Shown piece after piece: positions 47,679 to 58,042 of a stretch of 64,000 nt of DNA. The stretch covers positions 1,094 through 65,093 of the forward strand of contig DIVW01000033.1 of NCBI GenBank assembly GCA_002428365.1, written 5' to 3'. Position numbers and translations under genes: made by a program. This stretch comes from Propionibacteriaceae bacterium UBA6122. Lineage in GTDB: Bacteria > Actinomycetota > Actinomycetes > Propionibacteriales > Propionibacteriaceae. The notes beneath the pieces are model-generated. The model saw only the letters and a program-made list of their open reading frames with translations. It made no database searches and was not told the DNA's origin. How positions within the stretch are numbered: position 1 is the first letter of the stretch; every line of letters begins with the position of its first letter.

Positions 47679-48668
47679 GTGAGCAAGACCCCTGTGAAGG
47701 TAGCGGTCACCGGCGCGGCCGGACAGATCTGCTACAGCTTGCTTTTCCGGATCGCCAGTGGCGCGCTGCTCGGCCCCGACCAGCCAGTTGAACTGCGGCT
47801 GCTGGAGATCACCCCGGCTCTGAAGGCGCTTCAAGGCGTTGTCATGGAGCTGGACGATTGCGCCTTCCCGCTGTTGAGCAAGGTTGAGATCGGCGACGAC
47901 GCCAACAAGGTGTTCGACGGAGTGAACCTGGCCATGCTGGTCGGCGCCCGCCCCCGCACCGCCGGCATGGAGCGCGGCGACCTGCTGAGCGCCAATGGCG
48001 CCATCTTCACCGCCCAGGGCAAGGCCCTCAACGCGGTGGCTGCTGATGACATCAAGGTGCTGGTGACCGGCAACCCGGCCAACACCAACGCCCTGATCGC
48101 GATGAGCAACGCCCCCGACATCCCCAAGGAGCGCTTCGCTGCCCTGACCCGCCTCGACCACAACCGGGCGATCACCCAGGTAGCGCAGAAGGCTGGCGTC
48201 GCGGTCACCTCGGTCAGCCACATGACCATCTGGGGCAACCATTCAGCAACCCAGTACCCCGACGTGTTCCACGCTCAGATCGATGGCAAGAACGCCGCCG
48301 AGGTCATCAACGATCAGGATTGGGTGGCCAACACCTTCATCCCGACCGTCGCCAAGCGAGGCGCGGCCATCATCGAGGCTCGCGGTTCGTCCTCGGCCGC
48401 CTCGGCCGCGAATGCCACGGTCGAGTGCATGCACGACTGGGCACTGGGTACTCCGGCTGGCCAGTGGACGTCGATGGCGATCCCCTCCGACGGCTCCTAC
48501 GGGGTGCCCGAGGGCATCATCTCCTCCTTCCCGGTAACCATCAGCGATGGCGTCGTATCGGTGGTCCAGGGCTTGGAGATCGACGCCTTCTCCCAGTCGA
48601 AGATCGACGTCTCGATTGCCGAACTCGTCGAAGAGCGGGCTGCGGTCACCGAACTCGGCCTGATCTGA
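47679..48668 (+). CDS. mdh: Malate dehydrogenase
   Basis: 329 aa, the NAD-type used by actinobacteria. Interconverts malate and oxaloacetate. NAD loop [18 protein letters not shown], substrate Arg cluster [36 protein letters not shown] and the catalytic [13 protein letters not shown] (His/Asp pair). GTG start with TTGAGGAGAG upstream. Monocistronic, ended by a strong terminator. Confidence 0.95.
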   Translation: MSKTPVKVAVTGAAGQICYSLLFRIASGALLGPDQPVELRLLEITPALKALQGVVMELDDCAFPLLSKVEIGDDANKVFDGVNLAMLVGARPRTAGMERGDLLSANGAIFTAQGKALNAVAADDIKVLVTGNPANTNALIAMSNAPDIPKERFAALTRLDHNRAITQVAQKAGVAVTSVSHMTIWGNHSATQYPDVFHAQIDGKNAAEVINDQDWVANTFIPTVAKRGAAIIEARGSSSAASAANATVECMHDWALGTPAGQWTSMAIPSDGSYGVPEGIISSFPVTISDGVVSVVQGLEIDAFSQSKIDVSIAELVEERAAVTELGLI

Positions 48669-48680
48669 TCAGTCTCTAAC

Positions 48681-48716
48681 CAGCAGGGCCCCGAGGTTCG
48701 CCTCGGGGCCCTGCTG
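48681..48716 (+). terminator. Intrinsic terminator of mdh
   Basis: A perfect 16-bp stem CAGCAGGGCCCCGAGG / complement with a TTCG tetraloop, 12 bp after the mdh stop. Confidence 0.9.
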
Positions 48717-48851
48717 CATGTTGGGCAGTTCCGCGGTCCACTTGTGGTGCCCTGCGGTGGGCCGCGGAGCTCGCGGGTTGGGTCAACTTACGGTTCCGTA
48801 GCCGTATCGGTAGGATCCTGGAGTCCCTACTCCCCCACGAGAGTTGAAGCC

Positions 48852-50564
48852 ATGACCGGCCGTCCTGAAACCGAAGCGACCAGGGCTATCCGCAAAGTCC
48901 GCGACTTCCTGCTCGAGCATCGCCTCGACTACGACACCACGATCGCCGACTTCGCCTGGCCGCAGCTGGACGAGTTCAACTTCGCCCTGGAGTGGTTCGA
49001 CGTGGTCGCCGCCGAGCACCCCTACCGGCCGGCAGTCACCATCGTTTCGGCCGATCTGGTCGCCCAATCCTGGAGCTACGCGGAGTTGGCCCGGCGCTCC
49101 GACCAGGTGGCCAACTGGCTGCGGATGCTCGGTCTGGGTCGCGGATCGAAACTGATCGTGATGCTCAACAACACCATCGAGATCTGGGAGATCCTGCTGG
49201 CGATCTACAAGATCGGCGCCGTGGCGATCCCCACTTCGACCTTGTTGTCGGCCACCGATCTCGCCTACCGGGTCGAGCACGGCGAGGCCAGTGCCGTAGT
49301 GGCGCCGACTGCCCTGCGCGCCCGGCTGGACGTGTTGCCGACCTCGGTGCTGCGAATCGGGGTGGGGGCGGACAATTCCCCCGGTTGGATCTCGATGTCA
49401 CAGGCAAAGCGGGCCTCGGACAAGTTCGTCCCCGACGGCCCCACCCCGGCTGGCGACTTGAGCTTGCTCTACTTCACCTCCGGCACTACCTCGCGGCCGA
49501 AGCTGGTGCGCCACACTCACGTCTCCTACCCGGTGGGGCACCTGTCGACGATGTGGTGGCTCGGGGTTCAGCCCGGTGATGTGCACCTGAACATCTCCTC
49601 CCCCGGCTGGGGCAAGCACGCCTGGAGCAACTTCTTCGCTCCCTTCCTGGCCCAGGCGACGGTGTTCGTGTTCAACTACGACCGCTTCGACGCCGCGACC
49701 CTGATGAAGGTGATGGACGCCCATCAGGTGACCACTTTCTGCGCCCCGCCCACCGTGTGGCGAATGTTGATCCAGGCCGACCTGACCCAGCTGTCCAACC
49801 CGCCCCGCGAACTGCTGGGTGCCGGCGAACCGCTCAACCCAGAGGTGATCACCCGGGTGCGCGAAGCCTGGGGCGGCACCATTCGCGACGGGTTCGGCCA
49901 GACCGAGATGACCTGTTGCATCGGCAACTCGCCGGGGCAGCTGGTCAAGGACGGCTCCATGGGACGTCCGATGCCCGGCTATCCGGTGGTGCTGCTCGAT
50001 CCGGTTACCGGCGAGGAGCGCCACGACGAAGGTGAGATCTGCCTGAACCTGGCCGAGCCGATCCTGGGCCTGATGGACGGTTACCACAACGATGCCGAAA
50101 TGACCGCCCAGTCCTGCCGGGACGGCTTCTACCACACCGGTGACATCGCCTCGGTGGACGCCGACGGCTATCTGACCTACGTCGGGCGCGCCGATGATGT
50201 GTTCAAGGCCTCCGACTACAAGATCTCGCCCTTCGAACTTGAGTCCATTCTGTTGGAGCACCCCTACGTCACCGAGGTGGCGATCGTGCCGAGCCCCGAC
50301 CCGCTGCGGGCTGCGGTACCCAAAGCCTTCGTGTGCCTGGTCAACGAGGAGACCATCGAGCCGCACCACGCGGCTCGGGAGATCTTCGAACACGCCCGCA
50401 ACCGGCTTTCGGCCTACCAGCGAGTGAAGATCCTGGAGTTCGTGACCGACCTGCCCAAGACGATCTCCGGCAAGATCCGCCGGGTGGAACTGCGCGAGCG
50501 TGAAGCCGAGCGCGTGGCTGCCGAAGATGCGGCCAATCAGTTCCTGGAACGCGACTTCCGCTAA
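48852..50564 (+). CDS. AMP-forming acyl-CoA synthetase/ligase
   Basis: 570 aa ANL-superfamily ligase; activates a carboxylate with ATP to an acyl-AMP, then acyl-CoA. Motifs: LYFTSGTTSRPKLV (P-loop), DGFGQTEMTC (A5), GFYHTGDIASVDADGYLTYVGRADDVFKASDYKISPFELES (hinge and C-terminal core) and PKTISGKIRRVELR with the catalytic Lys. The layout resembles medium-chain/propionyl-type (ACSM/Acs-related) ligases with an N-terminal ACS_N-like region (FALEWFDVVAAEHP). Substrate not determinable. ATG 48852 is chosen; GAGAG lies upstream. Confidence 0.88.
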   Translation: MTGRPETEATRAIRKVRDFLLEHRLDYDTTIADFAWPQLDEFNFALEWFDVVAAEHPYRPAVTIVSADLVAQSWSYAELARRSDQVANWLRMLGLGRGSKLIVMLNNTIEIWEILLAIYKIGAVAIPTSTLLSATDLAYRVEHGEASAVVAPTALRARLDVLPTSVLRIGVGADNSPGWISMSQAKRASDKFVPDGPTPAGDLSLLYFTSGTTSRPKLVRHTHVSYPVGHLSTMWWLGVQPGDVHLNISSPGWGKHAWSNFFAPFLAQATVFVFNYDRFDAATLMKVMDAHQVTTFCAPPTVWRMLIQADLTQLSNPPRELLGAGEPLNPEVITRVREAWGGTIRDGFGQTEMTCCIGNSPGQLVKDGSMGRPMPGYPVVLLDPVTGEERHDEGEICLNLAEPILGLMDGYHNDAEMTAQSCRDGFYHTGDIASVDADGYLTYVGRADDVFKASDYKISPFELESILLEHPYVTEVAIVPSPDPLRAAVPKAFVCLVNEETIEPHHAAREIFEHARNRLSAYQRVKILEFVTDLPKTISGKIRRVELREREAERVAAEDAANQFLERDFR

Positions 50565-50667
50565 CCACCTCGGTTGGACGAACCCGCTCGCCCCAATCGG
50601 CGCGGAAGCCGAGCAGGCCAACTGCACCGGGGCTAGCCTGGGCTGAGTTTCAAACCCGGAGGTGGCC

Positions 50668-51561
50668 ATGACTGAGGCGGTAGTGATCGTTTCTGGTGGA
50701 TCGGCGATCAGTCCCTTCACCACACCGACGGCTGGCTGTGCCACTGGCCAGGCTGCCGGTAGCACCGACACCTACCTCCGCGACGGCCTGCGACAGGCAG
50801 GGCATGCGGTTTACACCTCACCAGCCTTCGCTGGCCCCGGGACGGCCACCGCCGACGACGGATTCGCCGGCTTCAGCGACCCGCCGGTGGTGCTCGGTGC
50901 GGAGCTGACGGTGAACTCAGTCGGCACCATCGACGCCGCCGGCACCCACCTCGCGGCCTTTCTGCACTATCTCGGCGATAAGTTCGGCCACGACAGCTTC
51001 CAGCTCATTGCCCATTCCATGGGCGGGCTGTTCAGCACGGCTGCTATCAGCCAACTGGCCGGATCCGACATCCACATCAAGTCGCTGACCACCCTCGGTA
51101 CGCCTTGGCGGGGCGGCTTCGCTGCCGACTACGCCGCTGGCGATCTGCCCCTCAGCGCAGCCAATGGTGACACCCGCTTCGAGAACGTACTCACCGCTTT
51201 TGCCGACGAGGTGGCCAGCCTGCCCACGCCCAATGCGGGCCAACAAGTTGCTGGCCGAGCAGTGGACGAGTGGCTACCAGCCCAGCTGAGCGCCTTTGGC
51301 GGGCTTCAGATCACCCTGATCGCCGGCGATGTCTTCACTGGATCCGGCAGCATGTGGCCAAACGACGGATTGGTCACGTTGCCAAGCGCGCTGGCCGAAG
51401 GGATCGAGGCTGACGTGCTGAAGAATGCTCCGCGACATGTCTTCGGTGATGCCCACTCAATCTTCTTTGCCGACCAGTTCGGGCTGCCCTGGGAACAAGC
51501 CCTCACCTGGGATCCAGCAGTGCTGAAGACGGTACTGGCCGCCCTGGGCAGCCCAAGCTGA
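50668..51561 (+). CDS. Alpha/beta-hydrolase (lipase-like) protein
   Basis: 297 aa. Nucleophile elbow LIAHSMGGLFS (Ser in H-S-M-G-G) near residue 115, then TLGTPWRGGFAAD, as in PGAP1/lipase-class proteins; WPNDGLVTLPSA and a late His (FGDAHSIFF) could supply the acid and His. No convincing signal peptide at the N-terminus, so probably cytoplasmic. ATG 50668 has CCGGAGG 6 bp upstream. Substrate unknown. Confidence 0.75.
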   Translation: MTEAVVIVSGGSAISPFTTPTAGCATGQAAGSTDTYLRDGLRQAGHAVYTSPAFAGPGTATADDGFAGFSDPPVVLGAELTVNSVGTIDAAGTHLAAFLHYLGDKFGHDSFQLIAHSMGGLFSTAAISQLAGSDIHIKSLTTLGTPWRGGFAADYAAGDLPLSAANGDTRFENVLTAFADEVASLPTPNAGQQVAGRAVDEWLPAQLSAFGGLQITLIAGDVFTGSGSMWPNDGLVTLPSALAEGIEADVLKNAPRHVFGDAHSIFFADQFGLPWEQALTWDPAVLKTVLAALGSPS

Positions 51562-51592
51562 GCCCAGAGCGTCCTACCGCTTGACGAACGGC

Positions 51593-53047
51593 CTACTTGG
51601 CGCCGTACTTGAATTGGTATCCGGCGGCCTCGACCAGCGCCTTGACCTGGTCGCGCCAGGCGGCGTAGTCGAAGTCGAAGCTGTAGAGCTTTCCGTACCG
51701 GCCGGCTTGCTCGGCGATATCGTCGGCCATGCCGCCACCGGAGTGATAAGAACCACCCTGGAAGCCGAAGCCGATGCCATCGGAGTCGTCGCCACCTGAC
51801 ATACCCGCGCCGGTCTCTTTGAGCAGCTCACGGAAAGTGACTTCCCGGCTGGCATCGTTGATCCTGATCTTGGCCTGGTACTCCAGCTTGGCGGTGGCCA
51901 TGAACGCGGTGCGCTGGGCAATCACCTTCTCCACCGTGGTCACGTCGTGCTTCTGGCTCCAGGTCAGCTGGAGGGAATCGGACAGCTCCTTGAGCTGGCC
52001 GGTCAACGCTGATCCCCCGGCCGCGCCGTCAGCGACTGGAGTGACTGGGGTGACTGGCCCGGCTGCGGGCGCTGCGGCCTGGGCGAGCGGTACCCATTGG
52101 GTGCCGTCCCACCGATGGCCGTTGACTTCTTGGCCCACCTGGGGAGCGTTCTGGGCTTGCGCGGCTGGCACCCACTGGGTGCCATTCCACTGGTAGCCAT
52201 TCACGACCTGACCGACCTGCGGGGCCTGCTGCGCCTGCGCCTGCTGAGCTGGCGCTTGCGCGGGCTGGGCCTGAGCCTGACCCTGCTGAACCGGTGGCAC
52301 CCACTGAGTGCCATTCCACATGTAGCCATTCACCACCTGGCCGACCTGCGGGGCCTGCTGAGCTGGGGCTTGGGACTGAGCCTGGCCCTGCTGAACCGGT
52401 GGCATCCACTGAGTGCCATTCCACATGTAGCCATTCACCACCTGGCCGACCTGCGGGGCCTGCTGAGCTGGGGCTTGGGACTGCTGAGCCAAAGGCACCC
52501 AACGGGAACCGTCCCAACGATGACCGTTAGCGACCTGGCCCACCTGCGGCGCCTGAGCTTGCTGAGCCAACGGCACCCACTGAGTGCCATTCCACTGATG
52601 ACCGTTCGCGATCTGGCCCACCTGCGGCGCCTGCTGCTGGGCCAACGGCACCCAACGGGTCCCGTCCCAACGATGACCGTTCGCGACCTGACCCACCTGC
52701 GGCGCCTGAGCTTGCTGAGCCAACGGCACCCACTGAGTGCCATTCCACTGATGACCGTTCGCGATCTGGCCCACCTGCGGCGCCTGCTGAGCCAACGGCA
52801 CCCACTGGGTGCCATTCCACTGATGACCGTTCGCGATCTGGCCCACCTGCGGCGCTTGCTGAGCCTGCTGGGCCAACGGCACCCACTGGGTGCCATCCCA
52901 ACGATGACCGTTAGCGATCTGGCCCACCTGCGGCGCAGTTTGCGCCGGTTGGGCCTGCTGCTGACTCAGTGGCACCCATTGGGTGCCGTTCCATTGGTAG
53001 CCGTTGGAAATCTGGCCCACCTGAGGCTCTTGTGGCGTCTGGCTCAT
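51593..53047 (-). CDS. Tandem-repeat protein (11 x APQVGQ..NG..W.GTQWVP) with conserved C-terminal domain
   Basis: 484 aa. Residues 7 to about 320 hold 11 repeats of 24-43 residues, each with the core VGQxxNGxxWxGxxWxP followed by a Q/A/P linker of variable length. The core resembles the DUF2510 or Trp-rich WDGTQW strand motif of actinobacterial membrane-anchored proteins. Residues 347-484 form a separate domain (QLTWSQKHDVTTVEKVI, REVTFRELLKETG, YAAWRDQVKALVEAAGYQF) without known motifs. No signal peptide or membrane segment. Start ATG has no visible ribosome binding site. Function unknown. Confidence 0.8.
   Translation of the reverse strand: MSQTPQEPQVGQISNGYQWNGTQWVPLSQQQAQPAQTAPQVGQIANGHRWDGTQWVPLAQQAQQAPQVGQIANGHQWNGTQWVPLAQQAPQVGQIANGHQWNGTQWVPLAQQAQAPQVGQVANGHRWDGTRWVPLAQQQAPQVGQIANGHQWNGTQWVPLAQQAQAPQVGQVANGHRWDGSRWVPLAQQSQAPAQQAPQVGQVVNGYMWNGTQWMPPVQQGQAQSQAPAQQAPQVGQVVNGYMWNGTQWVPPVQQGQAQAQPAQAPAQQAQAQQAPQVGQVVNGYQWNGTQWVPAAQAQNAPQVGQEVNGHRWDGTQWVPLAQAAAPAAGPVTPVTPVADGAAGGSALTGQLKELSDSLQLTWSQKHDVTTVEKVIAQRTAFMATAKLEYQAKIRINDASREVTFRELLKETGAGMSGGDDSDGIGFGFQGGSYHSGGGMADDIAEQAGRYGKLYSFDFDYAAWRDQVKALVEAAGYQFKYGAK
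52088..53029 (-). repeat. Coding tandem repeats, 11 units
   Basis: DNA repeats underlying the protein repeats. Units alternate two forms (HQWNGTQW and HRWDGTQW types), and several are nearly identical at the DNA level, indicating recent duplication and potential length polymorphism. Confidence 0.85.
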
Positions 53048-53145
53048 GAGACCGAAGCGTATCTATGCCGACCAAGCCGCGCCAACGCTCAGCAGGCAAT
53101 CCGCATGCCAAGTGGCCCAGACCGATGATCCGGCGCCGGAAAAGA

Positions 53146-53187
53146 AATCGGCCGGTGGGCGGGTCTCCCCGCTACCACCGGCCGATT
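53146..53187 (-). terminator. Intrinsic terminator of the class III aminotransferase gene
   Basis: 13-bp perfect arms (AATCGGCCGGTGG / complement) with a nested GCGGG/CCCGC hairpin; on the minus strand it is followed by TTTCTTTT. Confidence 0.85.
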
Positions 53188-53198
53188 CAGCAAGTTGT

Positions 53199-54581
53199 TC
53201 AGGCGCGCAGTGCGGCCGCCAACTCATCGAAAACCGCCAGGTAATGGTCGATCGCTTCGTCGGTATGCGTCACTGACAACGTCCACTCCTCTTCGCGACC
53301 TGGAGTGGCGAAGATGCCGCGGTTCATGTTCCACAACCAAGTGAGCTCGGTGAGCGGGACGTCCTGGTTCTCCTTGTAGCTCTCGTAGTCGGTAACCGGC
53401 ACCTCGGAGAAGGTGACGCAACCCTTCGAGCCGATGCCAACCGCGTAACCAGGCAAGCTGTAGCGCTCGATGATGTCGCGGGCCCCAGCCAGAATCCGCT
53501 CATTGAGGTGATCCAGATGCGCGTAACCGGCCGGAGTCAGTACCTGCTCAAGGGAGGCCCGCGCGGCGGCCATCGACAGCGGGTTCCCGTTGTAGGTGCC
53601 CACCTGGTAGACCTTGCCGCTCTCAACGATGGCCATGACCTCTTCGCTACCGCCGATCGCACCCGAAGGCAGACCACCACCAAGCGACTTGGCCAGGGTG
53701 ACCAGATCAGGGGTGACCCCGAAACGCTCGGTTGCCCCGCCCGGAGCGACACAAAGACCGGTCTTCACCTCGTCAAAGATGAGCACGATGCCATAGCGGG
53801 TGGTGATTTCCCGCACCGCCTCCAGGTAGCCCGGCGCCGGCAGCACCACGCCCAGGTTCATCATGGCGGCCTCCATGATGACGCAGGCTGGCAGGCGTCC
53901 TTCGGCCTCCAGGCGCTCGATGCGCCGCTCCATTGCCCCGGCGTCGTTGAACGGCACCGCGATGGTCATGTCCACCACCGACTGCGGAATGCCGCCTCCA
54001 TAGGGCAACGAGGCGTAGTCCTCCCGGTCACCGATCGAATCGTAAGGAACTCCGATGGAGACCATCACAGTGTCGTGATGCCCGTGATAGGAGCCAAAGA
54101 TCTTCATCACCACATCGCGGCCGGTGAAGGCGCGGGCGATGCGGATCGCGTCCATCGTCGACTCCGAGCCCGAGTTGGTGAAACGCCACTTGGGCAGGCC
54201 CCACCGCTTGGCGAGTTCATCGGCCACCACGAAGCTGTCGGGCACCGCGCAGCCAAAGTGCGTACCCAGCGGGTAGCGGGCCACCACGGCCTCGCCGATT
54301 GCCGGGTGAGCGTGGCCCTGAACCATCGAGCCGAAACCGTTATGGAAGTCGTAGTACTCGGTACCGTCGACGTCCCAAATCTTGGGGCCCTCGCCGCGAT
54401 CGATGTAGATCGGCCACGGGTCCCGGCCCTGATAGGAGGACGCCACGCCACCGGAAAGATGCTCGTTGGCCTTGGCATACATGGCCCGCGACGCCTGAGT
54501 GCGCTGGTCTAGCCGCTGCTGCTCGATCTCGGTCAGTTCAGCGATCCGGGCCCGATCGATGGGCTTTGCATTTGCTGTCAT
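53199..54581 (-). CDS. Class III PLP-dependent aminotransferase (HemL-like)
   Basis: 460 aa. PLP lysine in LVTLAKSLGGGLPSGAIGG, the Asp contact in LIFDEVKTGL, and FTNSGSESTMDAIRIARAFTGRD are present; close to glutamate-1-semialdehyde aminomutase-type proteins. It has a longer N-terminus than HemL, and no other haem genes are nearby, so it may be an aminotransferase of other function. ATG with CGGAGG 8 bp upstream; own strong terminator, monocistronic. Confidence 0.82.
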   Translation of the reverse strand: MTANAKPIDRARIAELTEIEQQRLDQRTQASRAMYAKANEHLSGGVASSYQGRDPWPIYIDRGEGPKIWDVDGTEYYDFHNGFGSMVQGHAHPAIGEAVVARYPLGTHFGCAVPDSFVVADELAKRWGLPKWRFTNSGSESTMDAIRIARAFTGRDVVMKIFGSYHGHHDTVMVSIGVPYDSIGDREDYASLPYGGGIPQSVVDMTIAVPFNDAGAMERRIERLEAEGRLPACVIMEAAMMNLGVVLPAPGYLEAVREITTRYGIVLIFDEVKTGLCVAPGGATERFGVTPDLVTLAKSLGGGLPSGAIGGSEEVMAIVESGKVYQVGTYNGNPLSMAAARASLEQVLTPAGYAHLDHLNERILAGARDIIERYSLPGYAVGIGSKGCVTFSEVPVTDYESYKENQDVPLTELTWLWNMNRGIFATPGREEEWTLSVTHTDEAIDHYLAVFDELAAALRA

Positions 54582-54702
54582 GATTCACCGCCTCCGGTCG
54601 GCCTGGCACCGTGATCCGTGAAGACTGCGCCGCAACCGGCCTGGCGTAGCGGGCAGCGCCAGCCTAGTGGGTCCGCGGCCCGCCTGGGATGACGCTTCGG
54701 TG

Positions 54703-55011
54703 TCAGCGACTAGGTGGAATCACCCACGCCAGCACCAGAATGCCCAGCCCAGTTCCAAGCAGCAGGGTGGTGTCAATCAGTCGGCTCCGGACGGCCAACA
54801 GGCCGACCCGCTGCTGCGGCATCAGCCGCAACAGGCCTCCGGCCGTAGCGGAGGCGCCAATGAGGGTGCAACCGATCCGCCAATGCCCGAACGGCACCGC
54901 GATCACCAGACCGACGAACACTCCCAGCAGCACCGCAGCCAGCGGCCACTGGCCCAGGATCTGTTGGAGCCAGTTCTTCGGCGGACGGGTGTCCGGAACT
55001 TGATCGGTCAT
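54703..55011 (-). CDS. DUF3017 membrane protein
   Basis: 102 aa with three hydrophobic segments (about residues 21-42, 46-65 and 79-98). [21 protein letters not shown] at the start and the location right behind folD, overlapping its stop by 4 bp, are typical of actinobacterial DUF3017 proteins. Function unknown. Confidence 0.75.
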   Translation of the reverse strand: MTDQVPDTRPPKNWLQQILGQWPLAAVLLGVFVGLVIAVPFGHWRIGCTLIGASATAGGLLRLMPQQRVGLLAVRSRLIDTTLLLGTGLGILVLAWVIPPSR

Positions 55012-55856
55012 GCCAGGACTTCAGCTCGATCCACGACGTTCTGCAACAGCATCGCCCGCGTCATCGGGCCGACCCCGCCCGGGTTAGGCGCCACCCAGGA
55101 AGCCTTGGCCCAAACATCGGGGGCCACGTCGCCGGTGAGCACCCCGTCCACCCGGCTGACGCCGACATCGAGCACGACGGCACCTTCGGCAATCAGATCG
55201 GCCGTGATCAGGTGCGGCACGCCAGCGGCGGCCACCACGATGTCGGCCGCGCGGGTGTGCGCGGCCAGATCCCGGGTGCCGGTGTGACAAAGGGTGACGG
55301 TGGCGTTTTCGCTGCGTCTGGTGAGAATCAGGCCCAATGGCCGGCCCACCGTGATCCCCCGGCCGATCACGCAGACATTGGCGCCGGCTAGGGCGACGTC
55401 ATGGCGCCGCAACAGCTCCACGATGCCACGCGGGGTGCAGGGCAGTGGGGCCGGCTCGTTGAGCACCAGCTTGCCCAGATTGATCGGGTGCAGGCCGTCG
55501 GCGTCCTTGTCCGGGTCGATCAGGGCCAACATTGCGTTCTCGTCCAAGTGCCGAGGCAGCGGTAGCTGAATGATGTAGCCGGTGCAGCCGTCATCGGCGT
55601 TCAGCCCGGTGATCGCCTCGGCGACCATCTCAGCAGGTGCATCGGCTGGTAGATCCACCCGAATCGACTCGATGCCTACCTCAGCACAGTCGCGATGCTT
55701 CATGCCCACGTAGGCACGACTGCCCGGGTCGTCCCCGACCAGCACGGTGGCCAGGCCCGGCCGGATGCCCTTGTCAGCCAGGGCGCGCACCCGCAGACCC
55801 AACTCGGCCTTGATCACGGCGGCGACGGCCTTGCCATCGAGCTTGTTCGCAGTCAT
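55008..55856 (-). CDS. folD: Methylenetetrahydrofolate dehydrogenase/cyclohydrolase
   Basis: 282 aa bifunctional enzyme: methylene-THF to methenyl-THF to 10-formyl-THF with NADP. Catalytic Lys53 in [60 protein letters not shown] (NADP site) and [22 protein letters not shown] with GAGG upstream, 9 bp after purH. Supplies the 10-formyl-THF used by PurN and PurH upstream. Confidence 0.95.
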   Translation of the reverse strand: MTANKLDGKAVAAVIKAELGLRVRALADKGIRPGLATVLVGDDPGSRAYVGMKHRDCAEVGIESIRVDLPADAPAEMVAEAITGLNADDGCTGYIIQLPLPRHLDENAMLALIDPDKDADGLHPINLGKLVLNEPAPLPCTPRGIVELLRRHDVALAGANVCVIGRGITVGRPLGLILTRRSENATVTLCHTGTRDLAAHTRAADIVVAAAGVPHLITADLIAEGAVVLDVGVSRVDGVLTGDVAPDVWAKASWVAPNPGGVGPMTRAMLLQNVVDRAEVLA

Positions 55857-55865
55857 CTGTCCGCC

Positions 55866-57425
55866 TCAGTGGAAGAAGTGCCGGGTGCCAGTGAAGTACA
55901 TCGTGATTCCGGCAGCTTTAGCGGCCTCGATCGTTTCGTCGTCGTGAATGGAACCACCAGGCTGGACGATCGCCTTCACTCCAGCCTCAATGAGGATCTT
56001 AGGACCGTCGTTGAACGGGAAGAAGGCATCGGAGGCGGCCACTGAGCCGGCGGCTCGATCCCCAGCCCGCTCGACGGCCAGTTTGCAGGAGTCAACCCGG
56101 TTCACCTGGCCCATGCCGACGCCAACCGAAGCGCCACCGGAAGCCAGCAGGATTGCGTTGGACTTCACCGCCCGCACCGACCGCCAAGCGAAGGCCAAGT
56201 CGGCCAGGGTGGCGGCATCGGCGGCCTCGCCGGTGATCAGCGTCCAGTTGGTCGGATCGTCTCCGGCGGCATCGATTCGGTCGGGGGCCTGCAACAGCAG
56301 CCCGCCGCTGACCGGCTTCAGCTCCACTGGTGCCACCGGGTATTCCGGGGCCACCAGGATTCGCAGGTTCTTCTTCCGGGTGAGGATCTCCAAAGCGCCG
56401 TCGGCATAGCTGGGGGCGATCAGCACCTCAGTGAAGATCTCAGCGATCTGAGCCGCCGCTTCAGCGGTGATCTCCCGGTTGGCCGCGATCACGCCGCCGT
56501 AGGCCGAGCCCGGGTCGCAGGCGTGCGCCAAGCGATGGGCCTCAGCAATGTCGGCGCCGACCGCGATTCCGCACGGGTTGGCATGCTTGATGATCGCCAC
56601 TGCCGGCTCGGCGAAGTCATAGGCGGCCCGGTAGGCGGCGTCCCCGTCGGTGTAGTTGTTGTAGCTCATCTCCTTGCCGTTGAGCTGCTCGGCGGTCGCC
56701 AGACCCACCGGACGGTGACCGTTGCGGTAGAGCGCAGCTCGCTGATGGGAGTTCTCGCCGTAGCGCAGCGTGCCGACCTTGTCCCAGCTGGCGCCGACCC
56801 ACGCCGGGAAGCCGTCCCCGGTGGAGCTGTCGGTGAGCACCGACCCCATCCAGGAGGCCACCGCAATGTCATAGGTGGCGGTGTGCACAAACGCGGCCGC
56901 AGCCAACTCCTTGCGCTGAGCAAGGCTGAAGCCACCGGCGGCCAGCGCCTCGATCAAGGCCGGGTACTGCGTCGGGGAGGTGATGATGGCCACCGAGGGG
57001 TGGTTCTTCGCCGCGGCCCGCACCATCGACGGGCCGCCGATGTCGATCTGCTCCACGCATTCGTCCTGGCTGGCCCCGGAGGCCACCGTCTGGGTGAAGG
57101 GGTACAGATTCGAAACCACCAAGTCGAACGGGGCTACGCCGAGTTCCTCGAGTTGGGCGCGATGGCTCGCCAGGCGACGGTCGGCCAGGATGCCGGCGTG
57201 GATCAGCGGATGCAACGTCTTCACCCGTCCGTCCAGGCACTCCGGGAATCCTGTCACTTCTTCCACCGGCGTCACTGCCAACCCGGCCTCGGCCAGCTTG
57301 GTCGCGGTCGATCCAGTTGAGACCAGTTCGACACCGGCGGCGACCAGGGCCTGGCCGAGATCGATCAGCCCGGCCTTGTCATAGACCGAGACCAGGGCAC
57401 GGCGGATGGGCAGCACGTCGTTCAT
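55866..57425 (-). CDS. purH: AICAR transformylase/IMP cyclohydrolase
   Basis: 519 aa bifunctional enzyme for the last two steps to IMP. The N-terminal MGS-like IMP cyclohydrolase domain starts [21 protein letters not shown]; the C-terminal transformylase domain contains [13 protein letters not shown] with the catalytic Lys-His and ends [26 protein letters not shown]. Start ATG directly follows the purN stop (TAGATG) with AAGGGG upstream. Confidence 0.96.
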   Translation of the reverse strand: MNDVLPIRRALVSVYDKAGLIDLGQALVAAGVELVSTGSTATKLAEAGLAVTPVEEVTGFPECLDGRVKTLHPLIHAGILADRRLASHRAQLEELGVAPFDLVVSNLYPFTQTVASGASQDECVEQIDIGGPSMVRAAAKNHPSVAIITSPTQYPALIEALAAGGFSLAQRKELAAAAFVHTATYDIAVASWMGSVLTDSSTGDGFPAWVGASWDKVGTLRYGENSHQRAALYRNGHRPVGLATAEQLNGKEMSYNNYTDGDAAYRAAYDFAEPAVAIIKHANPCGIAVGADIAEAHRLAHACDPGSAYGGVIAANREITAEAAAQIAEIFTEVLIAPSYADGALEILTRKKNLRILVAPEYPVAPVELKPVSGGLLLQAPDRIDAAGDDPTNWTLITGEAADAATLADLAFAWRSVRAVKSNAILLASGGASVGVGMGQVNRVDSCKLAVERAGDRAAGSVAASDAFFPFNDGPKILIEAGVKAIVQPGGSIHDDETIEAAKAAGITMYFTGTRHFFH

Positions 57426-57998
57426 CTATCCCCTTGAGTTGAAGTGGTTGATCGAGTCGAGCAGCAGTTGCCGTTCGACCACTTTGATTCGTTCATGCAG
57501 GACCTCCTCGGTGTCTTCGGGGAGGACTGGCACTGCCTCTTGGGCCAGGATCTCGCCGGTGTCCACCCCGGCGTCGACCACGAACACGGTCGCTCCGCTC
57601 ACCTTCACCCCATGGGCTAGGGCGTCCCGGACGCCGTGGATACCGGGGAAGGACGGCAGTAGCGCGGGATGGGTGTTGATCATCCGGCCGCCGAACCTGG
57701 CCAGGAAGGCGGCACCGACCAGCTTCATGAAGCCGGCACTCACCACCAGATCAGGCTCAAATGCTGCCACCCGTTCGGCCAGCTCCGCATCCCAGACCGC
57801 TCGATCGCTCCCCTTAGCTAAGGGGTGGACGAAGGTCGGCACCCCGGCCTGTTCAGCGCGCATCAGACCGTAGGCATCGGCGCGGTCGGCGCCGACTGCC
57901 ACCACCTCACCATTCAGTTGCCCAGCCGCCGAAGCGTCCAGCAGTGCCTGCAGAAGGGTGCCGGAGCCGGAAATCAGAACAACCAGGCGCAGCGGCAT
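57426..57998 (-). CDS. purN: Phosphoribosylglycinamide formyltransferase
   Basis: 190 aa. Transfers a formyl group from 10-formyl-THF to GAR. LVVLISGSGTLLQALLDA (phosphate site), GRMINTHPALLPSFPGIHGVRDAL (Asn-His catalytic pair) and VDAGVDTGEILAQEAVPV (catalytic Asp). TAAGGT lies 7 nt before the ATG, so probably leaderless. Forms purN-purH-folD-DUF3017 with PerM just upstream. Confidence 0.94.
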   Translation of the reverse strand: MPLRLVVLISGSGTLLQALLDASAAGQLNGEVVAVGADRADAYGLMRAEQAGVPTFVHPLAKGSDRAVWDAELAERVAAFEPDLVVSAGFMKLVGAAFLARFGGRMINTHPALLPSFPGIHGVRDALAHGVKVSGATVFVVDAGVDTGEILAQEAVPVLPEDTEEVLHERIKVVERQLLLDSINHFNSRG

Positions 57999-58042
57999 GG
58001 CATAGACCTTACCGAAGCCAGGCGCCTTTTCCTGCCTCGGCC

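Noticed and set aside
52088..53029. CRISPR-like array of regular repeats
   Set aside because: The repeats stay in one reading frame, have no unique spacers of constant length, and encode a protein repeat; no cas genes are present.
52097..53128. Leucine-rich plus-strand frame opposite the repeat protein
   Set aside because: Its regular repeats only mirror the minus-strand repeats; the minus-strand protein has a defined C-terminal domain and proper start.
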